From positions 21,734 to 85,733 of the forward strand of contig NZ_DCLL01000029.1 of NCBI RefSeq assembly GCF_002321025.1: a stretch of DNA of 64,000 nt. Reading direction: 5' to 3'. Both the position numbers and the translations under genes were made by a program. This document shows positions 42,530-51,800 of this stretch, piece by piece (within the stretch, counting starts at the first letter, position 1; every line of letters begins with the position of its first letter). Under the pieces are notes generated by a model. It worked only from the letters and a program-made list of their open reading frames with translations, was not told the origin of the DNA and searched no databases. This DNA is from Acinetobacter lwoffii (GTDB lineage: Bacteria; Pseudomonadota; Gammaproteobacteria; Pseudomonadales; Moraxellaceae).

Positions 42530-44185
42530 ATGGGTTCTACACGACTATTGACCAATATTATTCAGCGTAAAGTCATGTTGCCAGAAGAAATGACACCTTC
42601 AATGCAGCGTGACAATTTTGAAGTGGCACTGACTGATTTTGAAAAGCATCCAATCATCAAATGTTTATTTAAGGCGGATAACCAGCGTTCTACGGAATGT
42701 TGGAGCGTGCAAGAAATTGCAAACTTTATTGAGGATTGCACAGAAGATCAAAACATCAATTTATGCATTTTGTATTGGAAAGATATACACGGCAATATTT
42801 ACATTATTGATGGAGCACATCGTCTTTCCTGTATCTATGCGTGGATTAATAGATATTTTGCGGATGAGCAAGTCACTCAAGCACCTAATTTCAATGATCC
42901 ACAAAAACAAGATATTCGTTACCTCCGCAATTATTTAGGAGATCTCGCTGATTTTCAAAAAATTTGTACTGATGCCGAATTCGCAGAAAAAAAATCGAAA
43001 TTAGGCGATATTAAAATCAGTTTCAGGCAGGTACTGGGAACTCCGGAAGATGCGCGACGGGTATTTCAATCGATTAACTCAGATACTAAACGTTTAGATA
43101 AATATGAGGAATATCACCTAAGAAATCGCGGTAGTGACGCGTATTATGCGATCTATGCCTGTTGTTATATCAATGACAATAAATCTAACCTAGAAGAGCT
43201 CCAATATACACGTTTAAATGAGTTGATTGAGTTAGGGGAGAGGATCCACCAGCTACTTTTTTCGACCATTTTATTAGACAATGAAATGAGTCATGGCAAA
43301 AAAATTGGCTTGGTCAATGAGCTGATGAATATCATTGCGGGTGATCAGATTCATAATATTATGAGTCTGAATCAGGGGGAGCGCGTTGAAAACCTAATGT
43401 CGCATCTGTTGACCATTCTTTGCAGAATAGCGACGCCTGTAAAAAATGCTGGGGTTCCGAGTTTGGGCTTACATCCATACTTATATTTTTATAAGGATCA
43501 GCGTTTTCAGATTACTTCTTTTCTTGCATGGTTTTCAATTGTGTATGAAATTCATGAAAGCCGCATGCAGATTCATCATCGAAAGATTAGTTTCAAGGAC
43601 TTCACCCGGGTACGCCGTAGTATTGAGTTCTTGATCGCCAATTTCCCCGTGGCGACCACCGAAACGGTCGGCAAGTTCGGCAGTGGTATCAAGGGCTATG
43701 ATCGGCTACAAATTGTCTATAAAGCCTTTATTTGCTTAAGCTTGGAAATGGAGGTTGATTTTGATGATGAGAAATGCCTGAATACCTTTATTCTGTCCAT
43801 GTCTAAGGCCTTCAAGTACATAAACTTTAACGAGTTCTATGTCGAAAGGTTTTTGGGTGGTTATGATGATGCAGTAGTCAAGAATGTGGTGGGATATGTG
43901 GAGTCGATTAGTCCAATTTCTCGGTCAAAGCCAAAGGCCTTTTCGGCATTAACCAAGAGTCTGCTTAAGCACAATTTTGTGGTGGGTAATCATAACTTTT
44001 GCCTCATTTGTGATGGATTGATCTATCTTGATTCTACTGAATCGGATCATAGGATTGCCAAAGCCGTAGGTGGGCAAGGCGTTCTAGAGAATGGTCTGCT
44101 GGTTCATCCCATCTGTAATAGGATGAAATCAGATCTGAGCCTGGAAGAGATTAGAGCGGATTTGTTTGGTGAATTACTGTATTGA
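42530..44185 (+). CDS. ParB/DUF262-like protein with C-terminal HNH nuclease domain
   Basis: A 551-aa protein. The N-terminal part (~1-200) resembles the ParB-like/DUF262 nucleotide-hydrolysing domain, with IIDGAHRLSCIYAW (~93-106) where GmrSD-type proteins have DGQQR, and VFQSINSDTKRLDKYEEYHL in place of the FxxxN-x-G/K-x-L motif. The middle (~230-460) is helical. The C-terminus (~489-535) is a Cys-containing HNH fold: CLICDGLIYL, SDHRIAKAVGG, ENGLLVHPICNRMKSD. It is likely a stand-alone DNA nuclease related to type IV (GmrSD) restriction, and probable defence cargo next to BREX. GGAGA precedes the ATG. A partial, decayed copy of its 3' end lies at 45985-46103. Confidence 0.7.
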   Translation: MGSTRLLTNIIQRKVMLPEEMTPSMQRDNFEVALTDFEKHPIIKCLFKADNQRSTECWSVQEIANFIEDCTEDQNINLCILYWKDIHGNIYIIDGAHRLSCIYAWINRYFADEQVTQAPNFNDPQKQDIRYLRNYLGDLADFQKICTDAEFAEKKSKLGDIKISFRQVLGTPEDARRVFQSINSDTKRLDKYEEYHLRNRGSDAYYAIYACCYINDNKSNLEELQYTRLNELIELGERIHQLLFSTILLDNEMSHGKKIGLVNELMNIIAGDQIHNIMSLNQGERVENLMSHLLTILCRIATPVKNAGVPSLGLHPYLYFYKDQRFQITSFLAWFSIVYEIHESRMQIHHRKISFKDFTRVRRSIEFLIANFPVATTETVGKFGSGIKGYDRLQIVYKAFICLSLEMEVDFDDEKCLNTFILSMSKAFKYINFNEFYVERFLGGYDDAVVKNVVGYVESISPISRSKPKAFSALTKSLLKHNFVVGNHNFCLICDGLIYLDSTESDHRIAKAVGGQGVLENGLLVHPICNRMKSDLSLEEIRADLFGELLY

Positions 44186-44323
44186 GCAGCAGAGGGGGTA
44201 AATTAATTTTCTAAAATTTATCAATGATTTAACTTTTGAGATATTCAGCCAATGTGGTTGTTTTTAATTCACTTTAGAATCACAACCAGAAACTAGCTGT
44301 AGTTTCTGAATGACCGTCAAGGT

Positions 44324-44365
44324 CCTTAGTTTTGCCTATAGATTCCCCCTATGGGCATTTTTTTT
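44324..44365 (+). terminator. CCTTAGTTTTG-type hairpin and T8 after the HNH gene
   Basis: GCCTATAG (44334-44341) pairs with CTATGGGC (44349-44356) and is followed by eight T residues and GATCAAAA. It is preceded by a second hairpin (AGAAACTA/TAGTTTCT, 44289-44307) and CCTTAGTTTTG. The unit is shared with 46163-46210 and, more loosely, 22200-22242. It could be a plain terminator or the 3' end of a small RNA. Confidence 0.65.
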
Positions 44366-44403
44366 GATCAAAAACATGTATAGGTGACTTTAAAATAAAC
44401 CTT

Positions 44404-44472
44404 TTAGCAATTCATACGCAATAAGGCTGATACCATTAGCACAATAAAAATGAGTTCCACTCTAGTTAACAT
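44404..44472 (-). pseudogene. frameshifted relative of the 32-aa membrane peptide
   Basis: ATG 44470-44472 opens MLTRVELIFIVLMVSALL and ends early (RMNC, stop 44404-44406). A one-base shift after VSA restores ALIAYELLKGLF, which aligns with the ALILIIYEMGQGL of the peptide at 10059-10157. It is therefore probably a frameshifted paralogue, or a variant with a new tail. The rest of 44473-44720 is AT-rich and forms the promoter region of the ATPase. Confidence 0.5.
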
Positions 44473-44720
44473 CTTAGTTCCATTTACTTTTCACTTAATT
44501 TATATGGCAGTTAACTCGTAGCATCAATGAAATAACATAACATGGAAAATAATCAAAAAGACAGAATTTGGATTTTGATCAGATCTGCTGTTTACATGCT
44601 TCTACAGTAGCTTTGAATGTTTCACTTAACCTTTAAACTTTTTCTAAAATTAAATATATTTACATATGAGTTCTAAAATTTGATAGAATTTATTAAAACT
44701 CTAGATTCTAAGTGTAAATA

Positions 44721-45953
44721 ATGAGAAGCGCTAATATTCGACGTGATGGCTACTTAAAATTTCTGAATACATGGCAAGACCGTGATGTCATTAAAGTACT
44801 TTCAGGTGTGCGTCGCTCTGGAAAATCCACCTTATTGGCGATGTTTCAACAAGACCTAAAAGCACAGGGTGTACAAGCCGAAAACATCATTGCCATCAAC
44901 TTCGAATTTATGGAATTTGAAGAACTCACCGATTACCGTAAACTACATGATTATGTATTGTCCAAAGTTGATAAAAGTAAAAAAAACTACGTTTTTTTAG
45001 ATGAAATACAACATGTTACAAATTTTGAGAAAGTAGTCGACTCCTTATATGTTCGGGATTATATCGATTTATATATTACAGGCTCAAATGCATTCTTTCT
45101 AAGTGGAGAACTTGCGACTTTACTTACAGGACGCTATATCGAGCAACACGTTCTACCTCTGTCATTCCAAGAATTTAAACAGTGGCATATTGAAAATAAT
45201 CCGATCATCCAACAATTATCCAATCGTGATTTGTATGCCATGTATACGCGCAGTAGTTTCCCTTATACGCTTGCCATGACTAGCCAGCAGGAAACTTATG
45301 ATTACTTGCAAGCGGTCTATGCCAGTGTAATGTTTAAAGATGTTATTCCCCGTTTGAATACTGCCGATATTAACTCTCTCGAGCGTGTCGCAAGATATTT
45401 GGCAAGCGTGACAGGCTCACCTATTTCCATCAATAAAATTAAAAATACCTTTGTTTCAAGTGGGGTTAAGATTTCATTTGAAACAGTAAAACGCTATATT
45501 CAGGGCTTACAGGACAGTTTGTTATTTTATAGTGCCGCACAATTTAAAGTACGCGGGCGTGAGTTATTACAATCCTCTGAAAAATACTATTTAGTTGATG
45601 TCGGATTGCGCCGGATTATGTTGCCTGATGCTAATGCTGATCAAGGTCATATCTTAGAAAATGTGATTTATCTTGAGCTTGTCAGACGAGGTTATACGGT
45701 CTATGTAGGGCGGGTTGATGAATATGAAATTGATTTTGTTGCTGTCGATACTTTACAGAATTTAACTTATTATCAGGTGGCATTAGAAACGCTCAATGAG
45801 GAGACACTCAGCCGAGAGTTACGTCCATTACAGAAAATTTCTGATTCGTATCCCAAATATTTACTTACCTTAGACACGATAGGGACTGAAGCAAATTATA
45901 ATGGTATTGTAAAAATGAGTGCTCTCGATTGGTTGCTATCTGAAAATAAGTAA
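44721..45953 (+). CDS. AAA-type ATPase with DUF4143 (nuclease-like) C-terminus
   Basis: A 410-aa protein of the AAA_14 + DUF4143 family. Walker A GVRRSGKST lies at ~29-37 and Walker B YVFLDEIQ at ~90-97, followed by the sensor-like ITGSNAFFLSGEL. The C-terminal DUF4143 domain (~200-400) includes YYLVDVGLRRIMLP, LENVIYLELVRRGYTVYVGR and EIDFVAVD, the last two resembling a PD-(D/E)xK-type core. The function is unclear; members are common in accessory islands. The gene is inserted between the HNH gene and a repeat of that gene's 3' end, so it is a separately gained cargo gene. It has no obvious ribosome binding site. Confidence 0.85.
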   Translation: MRSANIRRDGYLKFLNTWQDRDVIKVLSGVRRSGKSTLLAMFQQDLKAQGVQAENIIAINFEFMEFEELTDYRKLHDYVLSKVDKSKKNYVFLDEIQHVTNFEKVVDSLYVRDYIDLYITGSNAFFLSGELATLLTGRYIEQHVLPLSFQEFKQWHIENNPIIQQLSNRDLYAMYTRSSFPYTLAMTSQQETYDYLQAVYASVMFKDVIPRLNTADINSLERVARYLASVTGSPISINKIKNTFVSSGVKISFETVKRYIQGLQDSLLFYSAAQFKVRGRELLQSSEKYYLVDVGLRRIMLPDANADQGHILENVIYLELVRRGYTVYVGRVDEYEIDFVAVDTLQNLTYYQVALETLNEETLSRELRPLQKISDSYPKYLLTLDTIGTEANYNGIVKMSALDWLLSENK

Positions 45954-45984
45954 AGTTGAGGGTAGTCATCGGCACTTCTATTTA

Positions 45985-46103
45985 TTGATCAAAACCCAAA
46001 GACTTTTCAGCATTAACCAAGAATGTGATCAAGCATAATTTCTACTCCATTTGTGATGGATTGATTTACCTCGACTCGATTGAGTCAGATCATCATGATT
46101 GAG
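45985..46103 (+). pseudogene. decayed duplicate of the HNH gene's 3' end
   Basis: The frame reads KPKDFSALTKNVIKHNF then YSICDGLIYLDSIESDHHD before TGA at 46101-46103. It matches KPKAFSALTKSLLKHNFVVG...CLICDGLIYLDSTESDH of the gene at 42530-44185, with a small internal deletion and loss of the last ~40 residues. It is followed by the same terminator-like unit. The 45954-46225 gap contains nothing else. Confidence 0.75.
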
Positions 46104-46162
46104 CTACAGTCGCTTACTGAAAGTAGCGAGAATTGCGCTGGAGTTTCTGAAGGATATTAATT

Positions 46163-46210
46163 CCTTAGTTTGCCCATTCATCCGTGTGGGCATTTTTTTT
46201 TGATCAAAAT
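46163..46210 (+). terminator. second CCTTAGTTTG-type hairpin and T9
   Basis: GCCCA...TGGGC (46172-46191) is followed by a run of T and GATCAAAA, preceded by AGTTTCTGAAGGAT...CCTTAGTTTG. It matches the unit after the HNH gene at 44301-44370, extending the duplicated segment. Confidence 0.6.
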
Positions 46211-46225
46211 ACAATGTTGTTTTTG

Positions 46226-46555
46226 CTAAAAAATGACGGCACCCACAATAAAACACAATATTCCAAAAATAACCCAAGGCCATATCTTTGCCTTCGGTTG
46301 TTCTAAATTCTGAGGATCATATTCCGTGTGTTCTTGCGATGTCGGTTGTGGAACACGGGTCTTTTTAGAGTAAGGCTGGTGTTTAGAGTAAGACAGTCCC
46401 GTACCTGGAATACCAACACTGGTTCGAGTCCCTTTTTTCCCAATATTTAGAGAAGCACCAGGTTTGCCAATGCTCGCACTGCTGATGCCTTTATGGGTCA
46501 GATTAATTTTAAAACCCGGGAATAATTTAATACTTTTACGAAATCTAAAACCCAT
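46226..46555 (-). CDS. DUF4236 domain protein with C-terminal membrane anchor
   Basis: A 109-aa protein. Residues 1-55 match DUF4236 (MGFRFRKSIKLFPGFKINLT, then GKPGASLNIGKKGTRTSVGIPGTGLSY). A proline-rich linker follows, then one transmembrane helix at the C-terminus (WPWVIFGILCFIVGAVIF). The family function is unknown; members occur widely in mobile DNA. It lies on the opposite strand between the ATPase and brxR. Its promoter region overlaps the brxR upstream region, so the two could influence each other. Confidence 0.8.
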   Translation of the reverse strand: MGFRFRKSIKLFPGFKINLTHKGISSASIGKPGASLNIGKKGTRTSVGIPGTGLSYSKHQPYSKKTRVPQPTSQEHTEYDPQNLEQPKAKIWPWVIFGILCFIVGAVIF

Positions 46556-46627
46556 ATTGCTCTCATTCTAAAACTTAGCTCAATTCACGCGCTATACTAG
46601 GATCCATGATCTGCTAGAGATCGTACT

Positions 46628-46699
46628 TTGACGGCTATCATCAGGATACTAGTATATTTTTTATCTGGTGATTGCAATACTACCTTTAAATACCGTCAA
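46628..46699. promoter_or_regulatory. inverted repeat upstream of brxR (candidate BrxR operator)
   Basis: TTTGACGG (46628-46635) and CCGTCAAA (46692-46699) are exact inverted copies 56 bp apart. Between them is a 10-bp palindrome ATACTAGTAT (46646-46655). BrxR proteins of Acinetobacter bind an inverted repeat in front of their own gene; these are the best candidates here. The promoter and contacts are not proven. Confidence 0.5.
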
Positions 46700-46763
46700 A
46701 AATGTTTACTGTATATTTGCTGTAGGGTAATCTTAAAGCTGCTATTTATTGACTGATTGGTAT

Positions 46764-47630
46764 ATGACGACAGATAAGCATGAAGTCCTGCTACGAATGC
46801 GAGCGATCGAGCTGCTTGCTTACTGGGAAGGTCGTTTGGTTACCAATCGTTTAATGAGCTGGTTTGGGCTCAGTCGACAGCAGGCTTCTGCGGATATCAA
46901 GCGTTACAATACGCTGTATAACCCAGATGCCTTGGTCCATGATCCCTCCGTAAAAGGCTATGTGCCTAAAGCCACGTTTCAACCGGTGCTGACTACCGTA
47001 CATATCAATGAATATCTCAATATGCTGTCAGGTTTGGTTAGTGAATCGCATACCCTGATTGCGACACCAGAACCGAATCTTGCAGCAGTTCAATTACCTG
47101 ATCGCAGTGTACGTCCTGAAGTGATTCGGGAAGTTTTGCGTGCCTGCCGAAACCAAAACACTTTAAAAATGATTTATGCCTCGATGCAGAATCCGCAGTG
47201 GCATGAACGCATCATTTCCCCACACACCCTGGTGTATACCGGTTTCCGTTGGCATGTCCGTGCCTATTGCCATCAGAGCAAGCAGTTTAAGGACTTTTTA
47301 CTCTCCAGGATTGATCGCACACCTGTTGTGGTGGCGATTGATACAGTAGACCCTGTTCATGATCAACACTGGCATGAAGAAATTCTACTGACGCTGATCC
47401 CTAATCCAAAATTGAATGAAGCTCAAAAAGCGCTGGTCGAAAAAGACTTCGGCATGCCTGATGGCAGATTACAGATTCCGGTGAAAAAAGCCCTGGCTCA
47501 CTATACCTTGCAGCGATATCAGGCCGCGATCACGCTGGCTGATGCGGAAGATGCCTTGAAATATACCTTAGTGTTACAAGGTTCAGATATCGAAAAGCTG
47601 TCGTCTTACCTGTTTGATCAAGCTTCATAG
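46764..47630 (+). CDS. brxR: BrxR, WYL-domain regulator of BREX
   Basis: A ~288-aa transcriptional regulator with an N-terminal winged helix (RLVTNRLMSWFGLSRQQASA, ~20-45), a central WYL domain (ISPHTLVYTGFRWHVRAYCH, then FLLSRIDR) and a C-terminal WCX-like dimerisation part. BrxR dimers repress the BREX operon and may sense a ligand through WYL. ATG 46764 is used; an in-frame TTG at 46749 is possible, and neither has a strong ribosome binding site. It is first in the BREX operon, with brxA starting 11 bp after its stop. Confidence 0.9.
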   Translation: MTTDKHEVLLRMRAIELLAYWEGRLVTNRLMSWFGLSRQQASADIKRYNTLYNPDALVHDPSVKGYVPKATFQPVLTTVHINEYLNMLSGLVSESHTLIATPEPNLAAVQLPDRSVRPEVIREVLRACRNQNTLKMIYASMQNPQWHERIISPHTLVYTGFRWHVRAYCHQSKQFKDFLLSRIDRTPVVVAIDTVDPVHDQHWHEEILLTLIPNPKLNEAQKALVEKDFGMPDGRLQIPVKKALAHYTLQRYQAAITLADAEDALKYTLVLQGSDIEKLSSYLFDQAS

Positions 47631-47640
47631 GAGATTGGCT

Positions 47641-48252
47641 ATGTTAGAACAATTTCATTATGACAGTGACCTGATTGGTGGTTCCCTGATGGTGCGTGAA
47701 AGCCGGCTGATCGCGGATCTGTTATTACGAGAAGCGACTCCAGAACAATGGCATCAGGCCATTCAGATTGACAATATTCTGCAAAAAAGAACGCCTGCTT
47801 CAGCTCAACGCAATGCCACCGCTATTCGTAAGCGTCTGGAGCGCTTAGAGCCTGATTTCTGGAAAGCACTACGTGATGGGGATGATGAGCTGGCGACCCA
47901 GGTGGCTTTTTGTAGCGCACTGGAACGCAACCTGTTGCTGCTTGAGTTTATGGAAACGGTGATGAGAGAGGCCTATATCTCTCAGGCTCAATACCTGGAC
48001 AGTTATATCTGGTCAGATTTTCTGGAGGAGCGTTCACAACGAGATCCGGATATCTGTGATTGGAAAGAGTCCAGCAAGAAAAAAATGGGACAGGTGGTGT
48101 TTCGCATGCTGGCAGAAGCCGGTTACTTAAAAAGTACCCGTAAGCTGGAGTTGCAGCGTGTGATCGTCAGAGCAGAGCTGCGTAGCCTGTTGGAAGAACA
48201 TTATAAACAACGCATTAAAAGATCTATGGAAGTGTCGCTATGGACGCGGTAG
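47641..48252 (+). CDS. brxA: BREX protein BrxA (DUF1819)
   Basis: A 203-aa protein of the BrxA/DUF1819 family (QFHYDSDLIGGSLMVRESRL, later FLEERSQRDPDICDWKESSK), a small all-helical DNA-binding protein required in type I BREX. The start is ATG 47641 with AGGAG 8 nt upstream; an upstream ATG at 47614 would overlap brxR. brxB follows after 16 bp. Confidence 0.92.
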   Translation: MLEQFHYDSDLIGGSLMVRESRLIADLLLREATPEQWHQAIQIDNILQKRTPASAQRNATAIRKRLERLEPDFWKALRDGDDELATQVAFCSALERNLLLLEFMETVMREAYISQAQYLDSYIWSDFLEERSQRDPDICDWKESSKKKMGQVVFRMLAEAGYLKSTRKLELQRVIVRAELRSLLEEHYKQRIKRSMEVSLWTR

Positions 48253-48268
48253 TTGTAGAGGGGCAGCA

Positions 48269-48844
48269 ATGAATCAAAAAATACATGAGCGTCTAAATCA
48301 GATTCCAGAGCGAATACTTTCCACCGAGTTTCTCACCGGGCAAGGACTGGGTAATGAAATTGGCTTCTGGATTTTTGATTATGCACCTGAAGATGAGTTG
48401 AAAGTGCGCGAATATCTGCATTTTCTAGACGGGATGCTGGAGAAAAAACACAGTCAGCTGAAGGTGGTGAATATCAACCTGCTGCAAGCCGTGGTGGATT
48501 ATCTGGCTGAGCGTAACTTCATCGATAAAGCCATTCAAATGCAAAAAGCCAAAGGCGATGAAGCGCTGCTCAAAGCCTTAAAGGGCCCACTGCATATGGA
48601 TAAGTTCGCGCCCTATCTGGTGAGTAAATATGCCACCAATGCGCAAGATATGGTGTTGATGACTGGGGTTGGGTCGGTTTGGCCACTGTTACGTGCCCAT
48701 CACTTATTGAATAGTTTGCATTCGTTACTGGGGCATAAGCCAGTGGTGCTGTTTTACCCAGGTTATTACGACGGTCAAGCGATGAGTTTATTTGGAAAAA
48801 TTCCAAGCAATAATTACTACAGAGCATTCAGATTAGTGCCTTAA
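48269..48844 (+). CDS. brxB: BREX protein BrxB (DUF1788)
   Basis: A 191-aa DUF1788 protein (GLGNEIGFWIFDYAPEDELK, MDKFAPYLVSKYATNAQDMV, GVGSVWPLLRAHHLLNSLHS). BrxB is a conserved type I BREX component needed for phage exclusion and methylation, presumably as part of the BrxB-BrxC-PglX-PglZ assembly. AGAGGGG precedes the ATG. brxC begins 40 bp downstream. Normal family length. Confidence 0.92.
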   Translation: MNQKIHERLNQIPERILSTEFLTGQGLGNEIGFWIFDYAPEDELKVREYLHFLDGMLEKKHSQLKVVNINLLQAVVDYLAERNFIDKAIQMQKAKGDEALLKALKGPLHMDKFAPYLVSKYATNAQDMVLMTGVGSVWPLLRAHHLLNSLHSLLGHKPVVLFYPGYYDGQAMSLFGKIPSNNYYRAFRLVP

Positions 48845-48884
48845 CAAGGCAAATAGAAATAAGAATTCGGGGGAATGGATTGAG

Positions 48885-51800
48885 ATGAACATTAAAGAAC
48901 TTTTTTACAAGCCATTAGATCGTGCGATAAACGGGGTGGTCAAGGCAGACCAGAATGACAATACCACGGTTTATCAGGAACTCGATGAGTATGTGGTCAC
49001 CAATGAACTGGAAAAACATTTTCGGGATTTTTTCCAGTCTTATGGCACAGACCTGAGCGATCCTTCGATTGCCAACCGTGTCGGCGTATGGATTTCGGGC
49101 TTCTTTGGTTCAGGTAAATCACACTTCCTGAAAACCTTGTCGTATATTCTGGCCAATAAAGTGGCACGTGATGCGCAAGGTAACGAGCGTAGCGCCGCAG
49201 AATTTTTTGATGAAAGCAAAATTCGTGATGCGTTTATCCGTGCGGATATTGGCAAGGCCGTTAGCCATCATGCCGATGTCATCCTATTTAACATCGACAG
49301 TAAAGCCAGCTCCAATGATGACGGCAATCCGATTCTGAATGTGTTTTTACGCGTGTTTAACGAGTATCAGGGTTTTAGTGCTGACCATCCACATATTGCA
49401 CATATGGAACGTCACCTGAGCCAGAAAGGGGTGTATGAGCGCTTTAAACAGGCTTTTGAAGAATCTAGCGGCATGTCTTGGCTAGAAGAACGTGACGGCT
49501 ATCAGTTCTATCAGGATGATGTCGAAACCGCAATTTCCCAAGCCCTCAACTTATCTGCTGAAGCTGCGCATAAATGGTTTGAGGATTCTGAGCAGACCTT
49601 TAGTGTTTCGGTTGAAAACTTCTGTCAGTGGGTGAAAGAATACCTGGACAGCAAAGGACCCCAGCAACGCATGTTGTTCTTGGTCGATGAAGTGGGGCAG
49701 TTTATTGGCAGCGATACCCGCTTGATGCTGACATTGCAAACCATTACTGAAAACCTGGGTACGATCTGTAAAGGCCGCGCTTGGATTATCGTCACCTCAC
49801 AGGCAGACATCGATGCTGTTTTAGGTGAGATGTCTTCTTCCAAAGCCAATGACTTCTCCAAGATTGCTGGACGTTTTAAAACCCGTTTATCACTGTCCAG
49901 TTCCAATACCGATGAAGTCATCCAGAAACGTTTATTACGTAAAACCCCGGAAGCTGAAGCATTGCTCAGATCGGTGTTTGAGCAAAAGGGCGATATCTTA
50001 AAAAATCAGATTACCTTTGACCGTTCAGGCCCAACCCTCAAGAACTATGAGGGGCCAGACAGCTTTATTCATAACTATCCTTTTGCGCCGTACCACTTTC
50101 AGCTGGTACAAAAAGTATTTGAAGAAATCCGTAAAGTCGGTGCGACCGGTGCACACTTGGCCTATGGTGAACGGTCCATGCTGGATGCGTTCCAGATGGC
50201 CGCGAATGCGATTGCTACAGATGAAGTCGGTGCCCTGGTTCCTTTCCACCGCTTCTATACTTCAGTCGAAGGTTTCCTGGATACTGCAGTGAAGCGTACC
50301 ATCGACCAGGCAGGGCAGAATAAGACCCTGGATGGTTTTGATGTGCAGATGCTGCGTACCCTGTTCATGATCCGCTATGTCGATATCATCAAAGGTACGC
50401 TGGATAACCTGGTGACTTTGTCGATTGAGAAAATTGATGAAGATAAGCTGGCATTGCGCAAGCGGATTGAAGAGAGCCTGCAGCGTCTGGAAAAAGAAAG
50501 CCTGATTACTAGGAATGGCGATGAGTTCCTGTTCCTGACTAATGAAGAGCGGGATATCACTCGAAAAATTAAAGCCACTGACTTAGCAGCTTCAGAAGAA
50601 AATAAAGAGTTAGCCAATCTGATCTTTAAAGATTTACTGCGCGATCAGAACAAATACCGCCATCAAGCCAACAAGATGGACTATCAGATTGGTCGTTTCC
50701 TAGATAGCCATAGCCTGGATGGGAAGTATGAGAGCGATTTGAAAGTTGAAATCATTTCTCCACTAGATACGGAATATAACCTCTACACTGAAGCTTACTG
50801 TATTGGTAAAAGTACTCAGGCCGAAGGGCAGATACTGTTTAAACTGGCAGACGATAAACAGTTCTTTAATGAACTGCGCACCTGGCTGAAAACCAATAAA
50901 TTCATCCGCTTAAATGATGATGGCACTCAGTCCGATATTTCCCGTATTCTGGCAGACCGTGGTCGTGAGAACCAAGAACGTAAAAAACGCCTGCGTGTCC
51001 GGGTCGAAGAAATGTTGCTGGAGGCGGAAAGTTATGCCTTGGGTCAACATCTACAACTTTCATCTTCAAGTCCAATCACCAAGCTGGATGAGGCCTGTCG
51101 TTATCTGCTGGAAAATACTTATACCAAACTGAGCTATCTGCAGGTCTATCAGCAGGATGCCTGGCGTGAACTGAACGCCGTCTTGACTGTCGATGATATG
51201 GCGCAGCTCGGATTGTCTCTGGATGGCGGTCAGAGCAATCCCAAAGCCCTACAGGAAGTGGAGCAGTACATTGCACTACGGGCCACTGGTACAGAGCGTA
51301 TTCTGGTCTCGGATGTGGTGGATCGTTTTGCCAAACGTCCTTATGGCTGGCCGGATGCCGAGATTTTATTGCTGGTGGGTCAGTTGGCGGCAATGGGGCG
51401 GATTTCACTGCAGTTAAATGGCGGCAGCTTACAGTTAAAAGATGCCTTTGAGCCTTTACAAAACAGCCGCCGTCGCCGTGATGTGTCGATCATTAAAAAA
51501 CGCCAGACTGATGATCAGGTATTGAAACAGGCACGCCAACTGACCCAAGACCTATTCTCGGCCATGGGGCCAGCGACTGAGAAAGAGCTGTTTGAATTCT
51601 ATACCCAACATTTTAACAACTGGTTAGCCAACTTTAAGTCGTACAAAAGCAAAACTGATGTCGGGCAGTTCCCGGGCAAGAAAGTGATTGAAAAGTCGAT
51701 TCTGACTTTGGAGCGCTTGCTGGCTAATAGCGACAGCTTCGATTTCTTTAAGGCCGTGGTTGAGAACAAGGACGACTATCTGGATCTGGAAGAAGATTAT

